Below, in pieces: positions 34,984-43,773 of a stretch of DNA of 58,254 bases. The position numbers and the translations under genes were made by a program. The DNA comes from an uncultured cyanobacterium (GTDB lineage: Bacteria; Cyanobacteriota; Cyanobacteriia; PCC-6307; Cyanobiaceae): contig CAIOGZ010000006.1 in NCBI GenBank assembly GCA_903858015.1, positions 1 through 58,254 on the forward strand, written 5' to 3'. The notes under the pieces are model-generated. The model ran no database searches. It worked only from the letters and a program-made list of their open reading frames with translations, and was not told the origin of the DNA. The number at the start of each line of letters is the position of its first letter. The first letter of the stretch is position 1.

Positions 34984-36297
34984 GTGACATCAACCTGGTC
35001 GTTTGAGACGAAGCAGATCCATGCCGGGCAGGTTGCTGATCCGAGCACCAATGCCCGGGCTCTGCCGCTTTACCAGACGACCTCGTTTACCTTTAACGAC
35101 ACCACCCATGCGGCCAATCTGTTTGGCCTCAAGGAATTTGGAAATATCTATACCCGCATCATGAATCCCACCCAGGCGGCGGTGGAGGAGCGGATTGCGG
35201 CCCTGGAGGGCGGGGTTGGTGCGCTGCTGCTGGCCAGCGGCCAGGCCGCCGAAACGATCGCGATTCTCAATCTCGCGGAAGCCGGCGATCACATCGTTTC
35301 CAGTCCCTCCCTCTACGGCGGCACCTACAACCTGTTCCATTACACGCTGCCCAAACTGGGGATTGAGGTGTCCTTTGTGGCCAATCCCGACGACCCCCAG
35401 TCCTGGCGAGATGCCGTGCGGCCGAATACGAAAGCCTTCTTCGGTGAATCGATCGCCAATCCCAAAAACGACATTCTCGATATTGAAGCGGTGGCCGCCG
35501 TCGCCCATGGGGTGGGCGTTCCCCTGATTGTGGACAACACGGTTGCCACCCCCTATCTGATCCGGCCGATCGAATGGGGCGCCGACATCGTGGTCCACTC
35601 CGTCACCAAGTACATCGGCGGCCATGGCACCGCCATCGGTGGTGTGATCGTCGACAGCGGCCGCTTCGACTACGCCGCCCAGCCGCAGCGATTCCCCAGT
35701 TTCAACCAGCCCGACCCCAGCTATCACGGTCTGGTCTATGCCCGCGATCTGGGCGTCAACGGAGGCCTCGGCGCCAACCTCGCCTTCATCCTCAAGGCCA
35801 GGGTGCAGCTGCTGCGTGATCTCGGCGCCTCGATCGCTCCCTTCAACGCCTGGTTGGTGGCCCTGGGGCTGGAGACGCTGTCGTTGCGGATTGAGCGCCA
35901 CACCGCCAATGCCCAGGCCGTTGCCCGTTGGCTGCAGGCTAGGCCCGAGGTGCTTTCGGTGAACTATGCGGGTCTAGAGAGCAGCCCCTGGTACCAGCGG
36001 GGCCGCAAGTACGCGCCGCTGGGAAGCTCCGGCATCCTGGCCTTCGAGATCCAGGGCGGTGTGGAGGCCGGCAAGGCGTTTGTGGAGGCGCTCAAACTGC
36101 ACAGCCATGTGGCCAACATCGGTGATGTACGCAGCCTGGTGATCCATCCGGCCTCCACCACCCATTCCCAGCTCTCAGCCGAAGAGCGGCTAGCTGCCGG
36201 CGTCAGCCCGGGGCTGGTGCGTCTATCGGTGGGTCTGGAGAATCTGCAGGACATCCTCACCGACCTGGACCTGGGCTTCGCGGCGCTGGTGCGCTGA
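34984..36297 (+). CDS. metY: O-acetylhomoserine sulfhydrylase (direct sulfhydrylation)
   Basis: 437 residues from GTG 34984. Cys/Met-metabolism PLP enzyme: SWSFETKQIHAGQ-type opening, LASGQAAETIAILNL, FGESIANPKNDILDIEAVA, and the PLP lysine at about 209 in VVHSVTKYIGGHG. The C-terminal RSLVIHPASTTHSQLSAEE is typical of the family. It makes homocysteine from O-acetylhomoserine and sulfide. MetX follows after 35 bases, so the pair forms the methionine branch operon. A 44-bp piece of this gene is copied, inverted, at 33603-33646. Confidence 0.95.
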   Translation: MTSTWSFETKQIHAGQVADPSTNARALPLYQTTSFTFNDTTHAANLFGLKEFGNIYTRIMNPTQAAVEERIAALEGGVGALLLASGQAAETIAILNLAEAGDHIVSSPSLYGGTYNLFHYTLPKLGIEVSFVANPDDPQSWRDAVRPNTKAFFGESIANPKNDILDIEAVAAVAHGVGVPLIVDNTVATPYLIRPIEWGADIVVHSVTKYIGGHGTAIGGVIVDSGRFDYAAQPQRFPSFNQPDPSYHGLVYARDLGVNGGLGANLAFILKARVQLLRDLGASIAPFNAWLVALGLETLSLRIERHTANAQAVARWLQARPEVLSVNYAGLESSPWYQRGRKYAPLGSSGILAFEIQGGVEAGKAFVEALKLHSHVANIGDVRSLVIHPASTTHSQLSAEERLAAGVSPGLVRLSVGLENLQDILTDLDLGFAALVR

Positions 36298-36332
36298 TCG
36301 ATCGATTGTTTGTTTGTTTGATTGATAGATCG

Positions 36333-37535
36333 ATGTCGCCCTACGCCCTTCCACCGCCAGCCAGCGGTGCCTGGCGGCAGGGGGATCACCCCGGTGAGCG
36401 CAAGTTCCTGTCGCTCGGTGGTTTCCGCACCGAATCGGGATTCACCTTCCCGGAGCTGCAGGTGGCGTACCAGAGCTGGGGCCCCCTCCATCCCGACCAT
36501 TCCAATGCCATCTTCATCGCCCACGCCCTCAGCGGCGATTCCCACGTCTGCGGTAACGCTGGCCCGGGCCACCGTCATCCAGGCTGGTGGAATGGCCTGG
36601 TCGGACCCGGCCGGCCGATCGACAGCCGACACTGGTTCGTTGTCTGCGCCAACGTGCTGGGAGGCTGCCAGGGAACCACTGGCCCCGCCTCGCCAGCACC
36701 GGATGGCAGGCCCTGGGGGAGCCGCTTCCCCCTGATCACCGTCGCTGACATGGTGGAGGTCGAACGCCGCTTCAGCGAGGCCCTGGGCATCCGGCGCTGG
36801 GCCTGCATGCTCGGTCCATCGCTCGGCGGGATGCGGGTGTTGGAATGGCTTGTTGCCCATCCGGAGCGGGTGGCAGCGGCGATCGTGATCGGCGTGAGCG
36901 CAGCGGTGGGCGCCGACCAGATCGGCAGCCATGGGGCCCAGATCGAAGCGATCCGCGCCGATCGCGGATTCCGGGGCGGCGACTACTACGACGCCCCCGA
37001 TGGCGAGGGTCCCCACCGCGGCCTCGGTGTCGCCCGCCGCATCGCCCAGCTCAGCTACCGCAGCCGCCATGAACTCGAGATGCGCTTCGGCCGAAACCCC
37101 CAGGCCGAGGAGGATCCCTATGCCTGGGACAACGGCCGCGCCGGGGGTCGCTTCGCCATCGCCTCCTACCTCGACCACCAGGCTGACAAGCTGGCCCGTC
37201 GCTTCGACGCCAACAGCTATATCGCCCTCACCGAGGCGATCAGCCTGTTCGATCTCGGCCGCGGTCGCGGTGGCGTCGAGCAGGCCCTGCGGCGCCTCAG
37301 CCAGCCGCTCACCGTGGTCGGTGTCGACAGCGATCGCCTGTTCCCCCTGGATCAGCAGCAGCAGATCGCCGCCTTGGCGCCAGGATCGGGCCCGCTCAGG
37401 GTGATCCGTAGCCTGCACGGCCATGACGGCTTCCTGGTCGAAACCGATCAGTTGGCCGCTTGCGTCGGCGAGGCGCTGGGCGTTGGCTGCCGAGGGCTCT
37501 GGGCTCGATCTGGCAACGGGATAGGGCCTGGCTGA
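36333..37535 (+). CDS. metX: Homoserine O-acetyltransferase
   Basis: 400 residues from ATG 36333 (MSPYALPPPASG). Alpha/beta hydrolase acyltransferase: FTFPELQVAYQSWG, HALSGDSHV, nucleophile elbow GPSLGGMRVLEW (Ser about 163), the triad Asp in VGVDSDRLFP and the triad His in LHGHDGFLVE. It acetylates homoserine (acetyl- or succinyl-CoA preference cannot be read safely) to feed MetY. Just before it, 36298-36345 holds a run of GATCGAT/TTGTTTGTTTG repeats. Confidence 0.95.
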   Translation: MSPYALPPPASGAWRQGDHPGERKFLSLGGFRTESGFTFPELQVAYQSWGPLHPDHSNAIFIAHALSGDSHVCGNAGPGHRHPGWWNGLVGPGRPIDSRHWFVVCANVLGGCQGTTGPASPAPDGRPWGSRFPLITVADMVEVERRFSEALGIRRWACMLGPSLGGMRVLEWLVAHPERVAAAIVIGVSAAVGADQIGSHGAQIEAIRADRGFRGGDYYDAPDGEGPHRGLGVARRIAQLSYRSRHELEMRFGRNPQAEEDPYAWDNGRAGGRFAIASYLDHQADKLARRFDANSYIALTEAISLFDLGRGRGGVEQALRRLSQPLTVVGVDSDRLFPLDQQQQIAALAPGSGPLRVIRSLHGHDGFLVETDQLAACVGEALGVGCRGLWARSGNGIGPG

Positions 37536-37654
37536 GGCGAGCCCGCTCAAGCAACGATCCCGGCGCTGCAACACGATCGAGGATCGCAAGCTGCAGGATT
37601 GGAGCGGTCAGCGCTAGACGCTTCTATCAGCCGCTCTTTCAGCTACTTCTTGAG

Positions 37655-38779
37655 CTACTCCGTCAGCCGCAGCCAGGCGGCGGAACCGGCGAAGGCGGCC
37701 GCCAACCACACCCAGGCGTGCAGGCTGAAGCTCATCACCCCGCCCACGAAGCTGCTGATGTTGCAGCCATAGGCCAGAAAACCGCCGTAGCCCATCAACA
37801 GGCCACCGAGGCCGGCGCGTAGGTGTGCGCGGTCCAGTCGCAACTTGGCTCCTTGGCCGAGTGCTGGTCTGCGCTGCCAGAGGCCCGTGGCGCAGGCGCC
37901 GTAGATCACCGCCAGGTCCACCACCACCGCCTCGTGCTGCAGCCAGTTCGCCGGTGAGGACAGCAGCGCCAACCTCGCAGGAGCCGACCAGAAGCCGCTG
38001 GTGGCCGGATCCCAGCCGAGGCCCTGGGCGGCATGGGCACCGGTGAGCCCGAGCCCCCACAGCACCTTCCACGGTTCACCGCTCACCACCAGCAGCAACA
38101 GCAGGGCAGCGGCCAAAAGGATCGCTCCTGGCCAGCCCGATCGCAACGACGCTTGGTGGTCCTGGGGTGCTGCCAGCCGGAACGGCAAGCCACAGGCCAG
38201 GTTCAAGATGAAGAGCCACAGCCCCACGGCGGCCAGCTGCAGGAGAACCGCCGCCCAGAGGGGAACCAGCTGCAGCAGATCGATCGGGGCGATGCGAAGC
38301 GGGAGGGCCTGCTCCCAGAGGGGACGCTGCAAGCTGCCAAGGAACACTCCCAGAACCAGTCCGCCCAGGGCGAGGGCGAAGGAGGCATCGGCGCGGGTAG
38401 CGGAGGCGAGGGTGCCGCTGCCACAGCGGCCGGCGGCTTGCATCCCAACCCCAAACAGAAAGGCCCCGAGCACGAGGGAGCCCGTGATCGGCGCGTGGGT
38501 CAGACGAAAGGTCCATCCCAAAGCGGGGGCCAGCAACAGCAGAACCGCCGTGCCAAGGATCAGCAGCGCAAGCAGAGCAGCGATTGGCCGGAAGGCGTGA
38601 GGATCCCCCTCCAGCAGGATTTGCCGGAAGGGTGCCGAGAAACTCACCCGGAAGTGAACCAGGATCCAGCCGATCGCGCAGCCGATCCACCAAACGAACG
38701 CCGTGCTGGTCTGGACCTGAGCCCAGGCCAGGCCGGGCAGGACAGCCAGAACGGCCAGGGTCTGCTGGCGTCGGTTCAT
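37655..38779 (-). CDS. YeeE/YedE (TsuA-like) thiosulfate transporter
   Basis: 374 residues, about nine to ten membrane helices. The family's conserved cysteines are present: AGRCGSGTLASATRAD, NLACGLPFRL, and AYGCNISSFVGG near the C-terminus. In TsuA these cysteines pass thiosulfate across the inner membrane. The start overlaps the stop of the 47-residue gene upstream (ATGA). Context with a rhodanese, a carbonic-anhydrase-like enzyme and metXY supports sulfur uptake and assimilation. The substrate is inferred from family and neighbours. Confidence 0.85.
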   Translation of the reverse strand: MNRRQQTLAVLAVLPGLAWAQVQTSTAFVWWIGCAIGWILVHFRVSFSAPFRQILLEGDPHAFRPIAALLALLILGTAVLLLLAPALGWTFRLTHAPITGSLVLGAFLFGVGMQAAGRCGSGTLASATRADASFALALGGLVLGVFLGSLQRPLWEQALPLRIAPIDLLQLVPLWAAVLLQLAAVGLWLFILNLACGLPFRLAAPQDHQASLRSGWPGAILLAAALLLLLVVSGEPWKVLWGLGLTGAHAAQGLGWDPATSGFWSAPARLALLSSPANWLQHEAVVVDLAVIYGACATGLWQRRPALGQGAKLRLDRAHLRAGLGGLLMGYGGFLAYGCNISSFVGGVMSFSLHAWVWLAAAFAGSAAWLRLTE

Positions 38780-38919
38780 CGGCGCTTCGGCTTGCTCTTG
38801 GCCGGTTGCTCGGAGTCGCTGTCGCAGGCATGGGCCGCCGGCGTGGCCGTGAACCAGGGGAACACGACAAGCAAACCAACCAAGAGCAGCAGAATTTGGG
38901 TGGGTGATTTAGGTAGCAT
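38776..38919 (-). CDS. 47-residue exported cysteine-containing protein
   Basis: ATG at 38919. The N-terminus MLPKSPTQILLLLVGLLVVF, followed by PWFTATPAAHAC, is a clean signal peptide with an AHA cleavage motif just before Cys32. The mature part is short, acidic then basic (CDSDSEQPAKSKPKRR). It starts five bases after the rhodanese stop and its stop overlaps the transporter start, so it is embedded in that operon. A role as a small periplasmic thiol partner is only a guess. Confidence 0.7.
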   Translation of the reverse strand: MLPKSPTQILLLLVGLLVVFPWFTATPAAHACDSDSEQPAKSKPKRR

Positions 38920-38924
38920 CGGCC

Positions 38925-39890
38925 TCAGTTCTTGAGCGACGTTTCCGGACCAGTCTGAACCGGGTTATCCGTTGCGCTGTATTCAGTCCAGGAGCCTTCA
39001 TAGAGGCGGACCTTCGGATAACCCAGCAGGTGCTTAAGCACCACATACTGCAGGCTGGCCTCACGCCCAGTGGTGCAGGAAATGATCACCGTCTTATCCG
39101 GGGTTACCCCACGGCTCACAAACAGCTGCCGCAGGGCCTCGATCGATTTGAGCTTGTGGGGATTCTTGAGGGCCTCATCGGTATTATTGGCTTCAGTAAC
39201 CGATTGCCAGGTGATATTGATAGCCCCAGGGATGTGGCCATTGCGGATAAAAGTCTGGTCCGTTCCTTCAAACAGAGCCTTGGGTCGCGGATCGACAATC
39301 ACGACATCAGGTTTGCCGACCAGAGATAATACTTCCTTCAGGGAAATGGCCAGGCCAGGAACCGTCTTTGGATTGAAGACTCCAGGCTTGTAGCTGGGGA
39401 ACACCTTGGTGACCGGCTGCCCCTGGGCTTTATACCCGGAAAAACCACCATCAAGAATGCCAATGGTAGGCACGCCACTCTTCTCCAGAATGTAGGCCAC
39501 TAGAGACGCCCCCAGTACATTATTGGCATCGGAGTACACCAAGACCTTGTCCGTGTTGGAGATGCCGGCCTTGCTCAGCAGGTTGGCGAGATCAGCAGCG
39601 GGCCAGATCTGGACGGGCAGCTTGCCGTTGGGTCCGCGGAAGGCCTGCTCGGAAAGGTGCACCGCCTTAGGCAGATGGCCACTGAAGTAATCAAGGGGCG
39701 GAACAGGACGAACATCCAGCACTTTCCATTGGCCGCTGCTGGCCCCTGCGGCAGCCTGCTCAGGCGAAACAAGACTGATCTGGCCAGCCTTTGCCGCCTG
39801 GGAAGCCGAAACCAGCGGCAGTAGAACGGATAGCACCAGGGCTGAACCGCCCCCGAGCAAATGGCGACTAGAGAAGGGGAAAACGTTCAT
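38925..39890 (-). CDS. Exported thiosulfate sulfurtransferase (tandem rhodanese)
   Basis: 321 residues from ATG 39890 (MNVFPFSSRHLLGG) with a signal peptide ending near SASQAAKA. Two rhodanese domains: the first (WKVLDVRPVPPLDYFSGHLP, then VLVYSDANN) lacks the active Cys. The second carries it in VIISCTTGREAS (Cys about 272), giving the usual inactive/active pair. It should act in the periplasm, transferring sulfane sulfur from thiosulfate. It is cotranscribed with the small exported protein and the transporter, and probably the carbonic-anhydrase-like gene upstream. Confidence 0.9.
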   Translation of the reverse strand: MNVFPFSSRHLLGGGSALVLSVLLPLVSASQAAKAGQISLVSPEQAAAGASSGQWKVLDVRPVPPLDYFSGHLPKAVHLSEQAFRGPNGKLPVQIWPAADLANLLSKAGISNTDKVLVYSDANNVLGASLVAYILEKSGVPTIGILDGGFSGYKAQGQPVTKVFPSYKPGVFNPKTVPGLAISLKEVLSLVGKPDVVIVDPRPKALFEGTDQTFIRNGHIPGAINITWQSVTEANNTDEALKNPHKLKSIEALRQLFVSRGVTPDKTVIISCTTGREASLQYVVLKHLLGYPKVRLYEGSWTEYSATDNPVQTGPETSLKN

Positions 39891-40016
39891 GGCAGCCTGG
39901 TTACTCGGCACTGATCAAGCGATCAAAAGCTAGGAGCCGAGCCCCGCTGCCCAGGTTGCTTGAACTACAGGGGTGGCTGGTTTGAATCACACGGAAGCGT
40001 GGCTTCGACCACGCCT

Positions 40017-40625
40017 TCAACGCGCCGCTCCAACGGCACTGGCCTCCTCAATCTCCTCCAGAATGCCTGTTTCCACCTGGTAGATGAAGCCGTAGATCGG
40101 TATCCGAGCAGGCACCAGAGGATGCTCACGAATGCGGCGAACATCGTCGACCACACTCTGGCGCTGATCGCTGATCGTGAGCCAGTTGATGAAATCCCCA
40201 GCCTTCGAGCCCGGCCCAGGACCCACGTCGCTGAAGCCATCAGCTCCAAGCACCGCCGTCTGCAGGCTGTTGGCCAGCAGTGAGCGGATCGCACTGTCGG
40301 TGAAGAACTCCATGCCGCAGTTGCTGTGGTGAATCACATACCACTCCTGGGTGCCGAGGAGCTTGTAGGAGATCACCAGGGAGCGAATGGCGTCGTCACT
40401 GGCGCGGCCACCGGCATTGCGGATCACGTGGGCGTCACCTTCCTGCAGTCCGGCATAGGCGGCCGGATCCAGTCGGGCATCCATGCAGGTGAGGATGGCG
40501 ATGCGGCGCGCCGGCGGCAGCGGCAGGGAACCCTTCTTCCCAAAGGACTCGCTATAGCGCTGATTGGCCTGCAGGATGGCGGCGCGTTCAGCCATGGGGA
40601 GATCGGGAATGCGGAATGGAGCCAT
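40017..40625 (-). CDS. Beta-carbonic anhydrase-like zinc enzyme (possible COS hydrolase clade)
   Basis: 202 residues from ATG 40625 ([18 protein letters not shown]). Zinc ligands Cys47, His100 and Cys103 ([11 protein letters not shown] and VIHHSNCGM), with the Asp49-Arg51 dyad. The short form, lacking long N-terminal arms, and the [22 protein letters not shown]-type layout resemble the Rv1284-like clade, which also holds carbonyl sulfide hydrolase. Its place upstream of a rhodanese and a thiosulfate transporter makes sulfur chemistry plausible. CO2 hydration is the default function. Confidence 0.8.
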   Translation of the reverse strand: MAPFRIPDLPMAERAAILQANQRYSESFGKKGSLPLPPARRIAILTCMDARLDPAAYAGLQEGDAHVIRNAGGRASDDAIRSLVISYKLLGTQEWYVIHHSNCGMEFFTDSAIRSLLANSLQTAVLGADGFSDVGPGPGSKAGDFINWLTISDQRQSVVDDVRRIREHPLVPARIPIYGFIYQVETGILEEIEEASAVGAAR

Positions 40626-40908
40626 CCTGTTGCGTGCCACTGCAGGGTCATCGGCACAGCACAACAGGCATCGGTATCGTCGGGTACACCGGGTCAGCGC
40701 GGCACAAATGAAAAGTGAAACAAGGTTTGAAACTGGGCACTTTGAGATGGCGAGGGAGGATGGGCGCTCGTTCTCGCAGAGCCCCAGGGCCAGTTAGTCC
40801 ATCATCTGGGCCATTGCCAGCGCGGCAGGGGCGCCACGAGCACAACCAGGCCGACGTCTGGAGGGCCCCATACTCTTGGCGGCAAGAAGCCTGGACCGCG
40901 GCGCAGCC

Positions 40909-43773
40909 ATGGGCGCGATCTTCATCAGCTACACCGGCCGCGATCCCGAGGGTGATGCCTGGGCCGATCGGCTGGAGGAGTGGTGCGGCGAATGGGGTTA
41001 TGGCTTCTTCCGCGACAGGCACCCCGGCCAAGGCGTGAAGGCCGGCGATGATTGGCGCGCCAGCCTGAATCGGCAGCTGGGCCGGGCCCAGGTGGTGATC
41101 AGTCTCTGCAGCCCCAGCTATCAACTCTCGTCCTGGTGCATGTGGGAGCTGGCGGCGGCAGAAGAGCGCGGCAAATGGATCATTCCTATTCAGTTCGGCA
41201 AGCAGGAGGTGCCCTCCCTGCTGGGCCACCGGCAGGTGATCCAGGTGGCCAACGCCCGCCAGCCCACGGCCAGCCAGCTGGCGGAGGTGAAGAAACGCCT
41301 GGCGCGGGTGCTGCGGGAGCAGCTGGATTGGCGGAGGTTGCAGCCTTGGGATCCGAGCCGCACGCCCTATCCCGGCCTGCTGGCTTTTGAGGCGGAGCAG
41401 GCGCCGGTGTTCTTCGGGCAGGACAAGGCGATTGAGAAGCTGGGCGAGCGGCTGGCAAGCCTGGCCCAGCGGGCGCCGGCCGCCCTGCTGGTGCTTGGGG
41501 CGTCTGGCACGGGCAAGTCGTCTCTGGTGCGTGCCGGGGTGCTGCCGCGGCTGGCGGCGGATCGGGATCGCTGGCAGTTCCTGGCGCCGTTCCGGCCGGG
41601 GCTGATGCCCTTCACGCGCCTGCGCAGGGTGCTCGCCCAGGCCCTGGCCGCCTTCCCCGAGGCCCCGCCAGGGCCGGCACACGAGGCGGAGGTGATCGCC
41701 CTGGGGCGCCAGCTGGATTGGCTCCAGGCCCAAGCCGAGAGGCCGGTGCTGCTGGTGATCGACCAGCTGGAGGAGCTCTTGGTGGAGGGCAATCCCGAGG
41801 CGGAGCGGTTTCTGGCCTTTCTGGAGGGGCAGCTGCGCCGCGAGCTCAGCGGCCTGGTGGTGCTCGCCACCCTGCGCACGGACTTTCTGGCCGTGCTGGA
41901 GAGCCGTTGGCCGGGCCTCACCGAGCTGGTTGAAACCACCTCGCCGGAGCCGATCCCGCCGCAACGCTTCGGGGAGCTGATCAGCGGCCCGGCCGCCCGG
42001 GCCGATCTGCGGCTGCAGCCGGGGCTGGCGGAGCGGCTGGTGGCTGAGAGCGGCGGCCGGGATGCCCTGCCCCTGCTGGCCTTCACATTGGAGAAGCTCT
42101 GGCGCAAGCGGCAGGAGCGAGGGGCGGCGGTGGTGGAGCCGAACGGTGCCCGCTGGGATCTCACCCTGGCGGACTATGGGGCGCTGAAGGGTGTGGACGG
42201 TGTGGTGGGCACCCAGGCGGAGCTCTGCTGGGATCCACGCACCAGCGATGCGGCCGATTCCGAGGCCCTCGAGCAGGCCTTCGTGCACCACCTGGTGCGG
42301 CTGAACGAGGAGGGGCTGGCTACCAAGCAGCCGGCCCGCTGGGGGGAGTTGCCGGAGCGCAGCCGGCCGCTGCTCCAGCGCTTCGTGGAGGCCCGGCTGC
42401 TGGTGAGGGGCAGCGGCGATGGGGGCGATCAGGTGGAAATCGCCCACGAGGCGCTGCTGCGCACTTGGGAGCCACTGGTGGGTTGGATCGAAGCAAACCG
42501 CATGGAGCTGGAGCAGCGGCGCCGAGTGGCGCGCCTTTGCGGGGATCTGGCCACGGGCCAGCCGCCCCAGGCCCGGCTGGCGGCGTTGCAAGGGTTGCTG
42601 GCCCTGGCGGAGACCGATCCCGAGGCGGTGGCGCCGGCGGCGGAAGCCTTTGGGGCGGTGTTGGCGAACCCCGACGGTGACCCGCGGGAGGGGCCCCTGG
42701 CGATCCAGCTGCTGGAGCTGGTGGGCGGTGAGGCCAGCGTGGCGGGTTTGAGCGCCTTTTTGGAGCAAGGGCAGATCCTGGAGCTGCAGGACACGGCGCT
42801 GGCCGCCCCGCGCCTGAAGCTGCTCTGCCAAGCGGCTTCGGCGGTGCAGCGGATCCATCGCCACACCCCCCCGGCGGCGGCTGGGACAGCCCGCTGGTTG
42901 CTGCTGCCCAGCGCCACGGTGCGCGACGACGGCAGGGCGGTGCGCACAGAGCTGGTGCGCCTGCGGTTGTGGGCCACACCAAGGCTGGAGACGCCGGGAG
43001 CCTGGTTGGAGCCTCTGGGGGAAGGCGTGGCGCTCACCATGGTGACCATCCCACCCGGCCGCTTTGTGATGGGTTCCCCGCCGCATGAGGTGGAGCGACG
43101 AGACCCTGAAGGCCCTCAGCACCTGGTGGAGCTGGAGGGCTTCTGGATGGCCCAGACCCCGATCAGCCAGGCCCAGTGGCGGCAGGTGATGGGCACCAAT
43201 CCATCCGAATTTCAGCGCGATCGGGCTGATCGAGACCAACGGCCGTTAGAGCATGTGAGATGGCAGGAGGCCATGGCGTTCTGCGCCAAGTTGCGTGAAC
43301 GCACAGGCCGCCATTACAGCCTTCCCAGTGAGACCCAGTGGGAATACGCCTGCCGAGCGGGCACCACAACGCCGTTCCATTGCGGTGCCACTCTGATCAG
43401 CGAGTTGGCCAATTTCGACGCGGGTTTTACCTACGGAGCTGCGCCCGAGGGGGACGCTCGGAGGCAAACTTCGCCGGTGGATCAGTTCCCCGCCAACCGC
43501 TGGGGTCTGTTGGATCTGCATGGTAACGTCTGGGAATGGTGTCTGGATGATTGGCATTCCAGCTATCAGGGAGCTCCGGAAGATGGTCGAGCTTGGTTGG
43601 ATCGTCAGGGGACGAGACGTCGTGAACGTGAGGGAAGGGAGTGTGACAAGCTGCTGCGCGGCGGCTCATGGGGCAACGACCCCGCGAATTGCCGCTCGGC
43701 TTACCGCGACGACCGCCCGGACAACCGCATCATCGACATCGGTTTCCGCGTCTGTTGCCTCCCCCAGGACTAA
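40909..43773 (+). CDS. TIR-STAND ATPase-formylglycine-generating-enzyme-like fusion protein
   Basis: 954 residues from ATG 40909 (MGAIFISYTGRDPEGDAWAD). TIR domain 1-135 with the putative catalytic Glu in WCMWELAAA (about 80). Then the nSTAND1 signature TPYPGLLAFEAEQAPVFFGQ, Walker A GASGTGKSS (197-205) and Walker B VLLVIDQLEELL (Asp about 285). A helical middle follows. From about 705 an FGE/SUMF-like C-type-lectin domain begins (MVTIPPGRFVMGSP, LPSETQWEYACRAG, NVWEWCLDDW, RGGSWGN). TIR effectors degrade NAD in antiviral responses; STAND proteins act as sensors. Its C-terminus resembles a diversity-generating-retroelement variable region. Confidence 0.9.
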   Translation: MGAIFISYTGRDPEGDAWADRLEEWCGEWGYGFFRDRHPGQGVKAGDDWRASLNRQLGRAQVVISLCSPSYQLSSWCMWELAAAEERGKWIIPIQFGKQEVPSLLGHRQVIQVANARQPTASQLAEVKKRLARVLREQLDWRRLQPWDPSRTPYPGLLAFEAEQAPVFFGQDKAIEKLGERLASLAQRAPAALLVLGASGTGKSSLVRAGVLPRLAADRDRWQFLAPFRPGLMPFTRLRRVLAQALAAFPEAPPGPAHEAEVIALGRQLDWLQAQAERPVLLVIDQLEELLVEGNPEAERFLAFLEGQLRRELSGLVVLATLRTDFLAVLESRWPGLTELVETTSPEPIPPQRFGELISGPAARADLRLQPGLAERLVAESGGRDALPLLAFTLEKLWRKRQERGAAVVEPNGARWDLTLADYGALKGVDGVVGTQAELCWDPRTSDAADSEALEQAFVHHLVRLNEEGLATKQPARWGELPERSRPLLQRFVEARLLVRGSGDGGDQVEIAHEALLRTWEPLVGWIEANRMELEQRRRVARLCGDLATGQPPQARLAALQGLLALAETDPEAVAPAAEAFGAVLANPDGDPREGPLAIQLLELVGGEASVAGLSAFLEQGQILELQDTALAAPRLKLLCQAASAVQRIHRHTPPAAAGTARWLLLPSATVRDDGRAVRTELVRLRLWATPRLETPGAWLEPLGEGVALTMVTIPPGRFVMGSPPHEVERRDPEGPQHLVELEGFWMAQTPISQAQWRQVMGTNPSEFQRDRADRDQRPLEHVRWQEAMAFCAKLRERTGRHYSLPSETQWEYACRAGTTTPFHCGATLISELANFDAGFTYGAAPEGDARRQTSPVDQFPANRWGLLDLHGNVWEWCLDDWHSSYQGAPEDGRAWLDRQGTRRREREGRECDKLLRGGSWGNDPANCRSAYRDDRPDNRIIDIGFRVCCLPQD
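43655..43773 (+). other. Candidate diversity-generating-retroelement variable region (C-terminus of the TIR-STAND-FGE protein)
   Basis: Encodes LLRGGSWGNDPANCRSAYRD followed by DRPDNRIIDIGFRVC. At positions where FGE-type variable proteins usually have AAC codons, this gene has GAC, CGC, ATC or GGC, all reachable by substitution at A. The Asn/Asp/Ile cluster before IGFRV and the hairpin just after the gene fit a DGR target. No template repeat or reverse transcriptase is in the window, so this is a candidate only. Confidence 0.4.

Noticed and set aside
35964-37589. 541-codon minus-strand frame across metY and metX
   Set aside because: Shadow of two conserved plus-strand genes.
40648-43239. 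863-codon minus-strand frame opposite the TIR-STAND gene
   Set aside because: Gln/Arg/His-rich antisense frame in a high-GC gene; the plus strand has TIR, Walker and FGE motifs.
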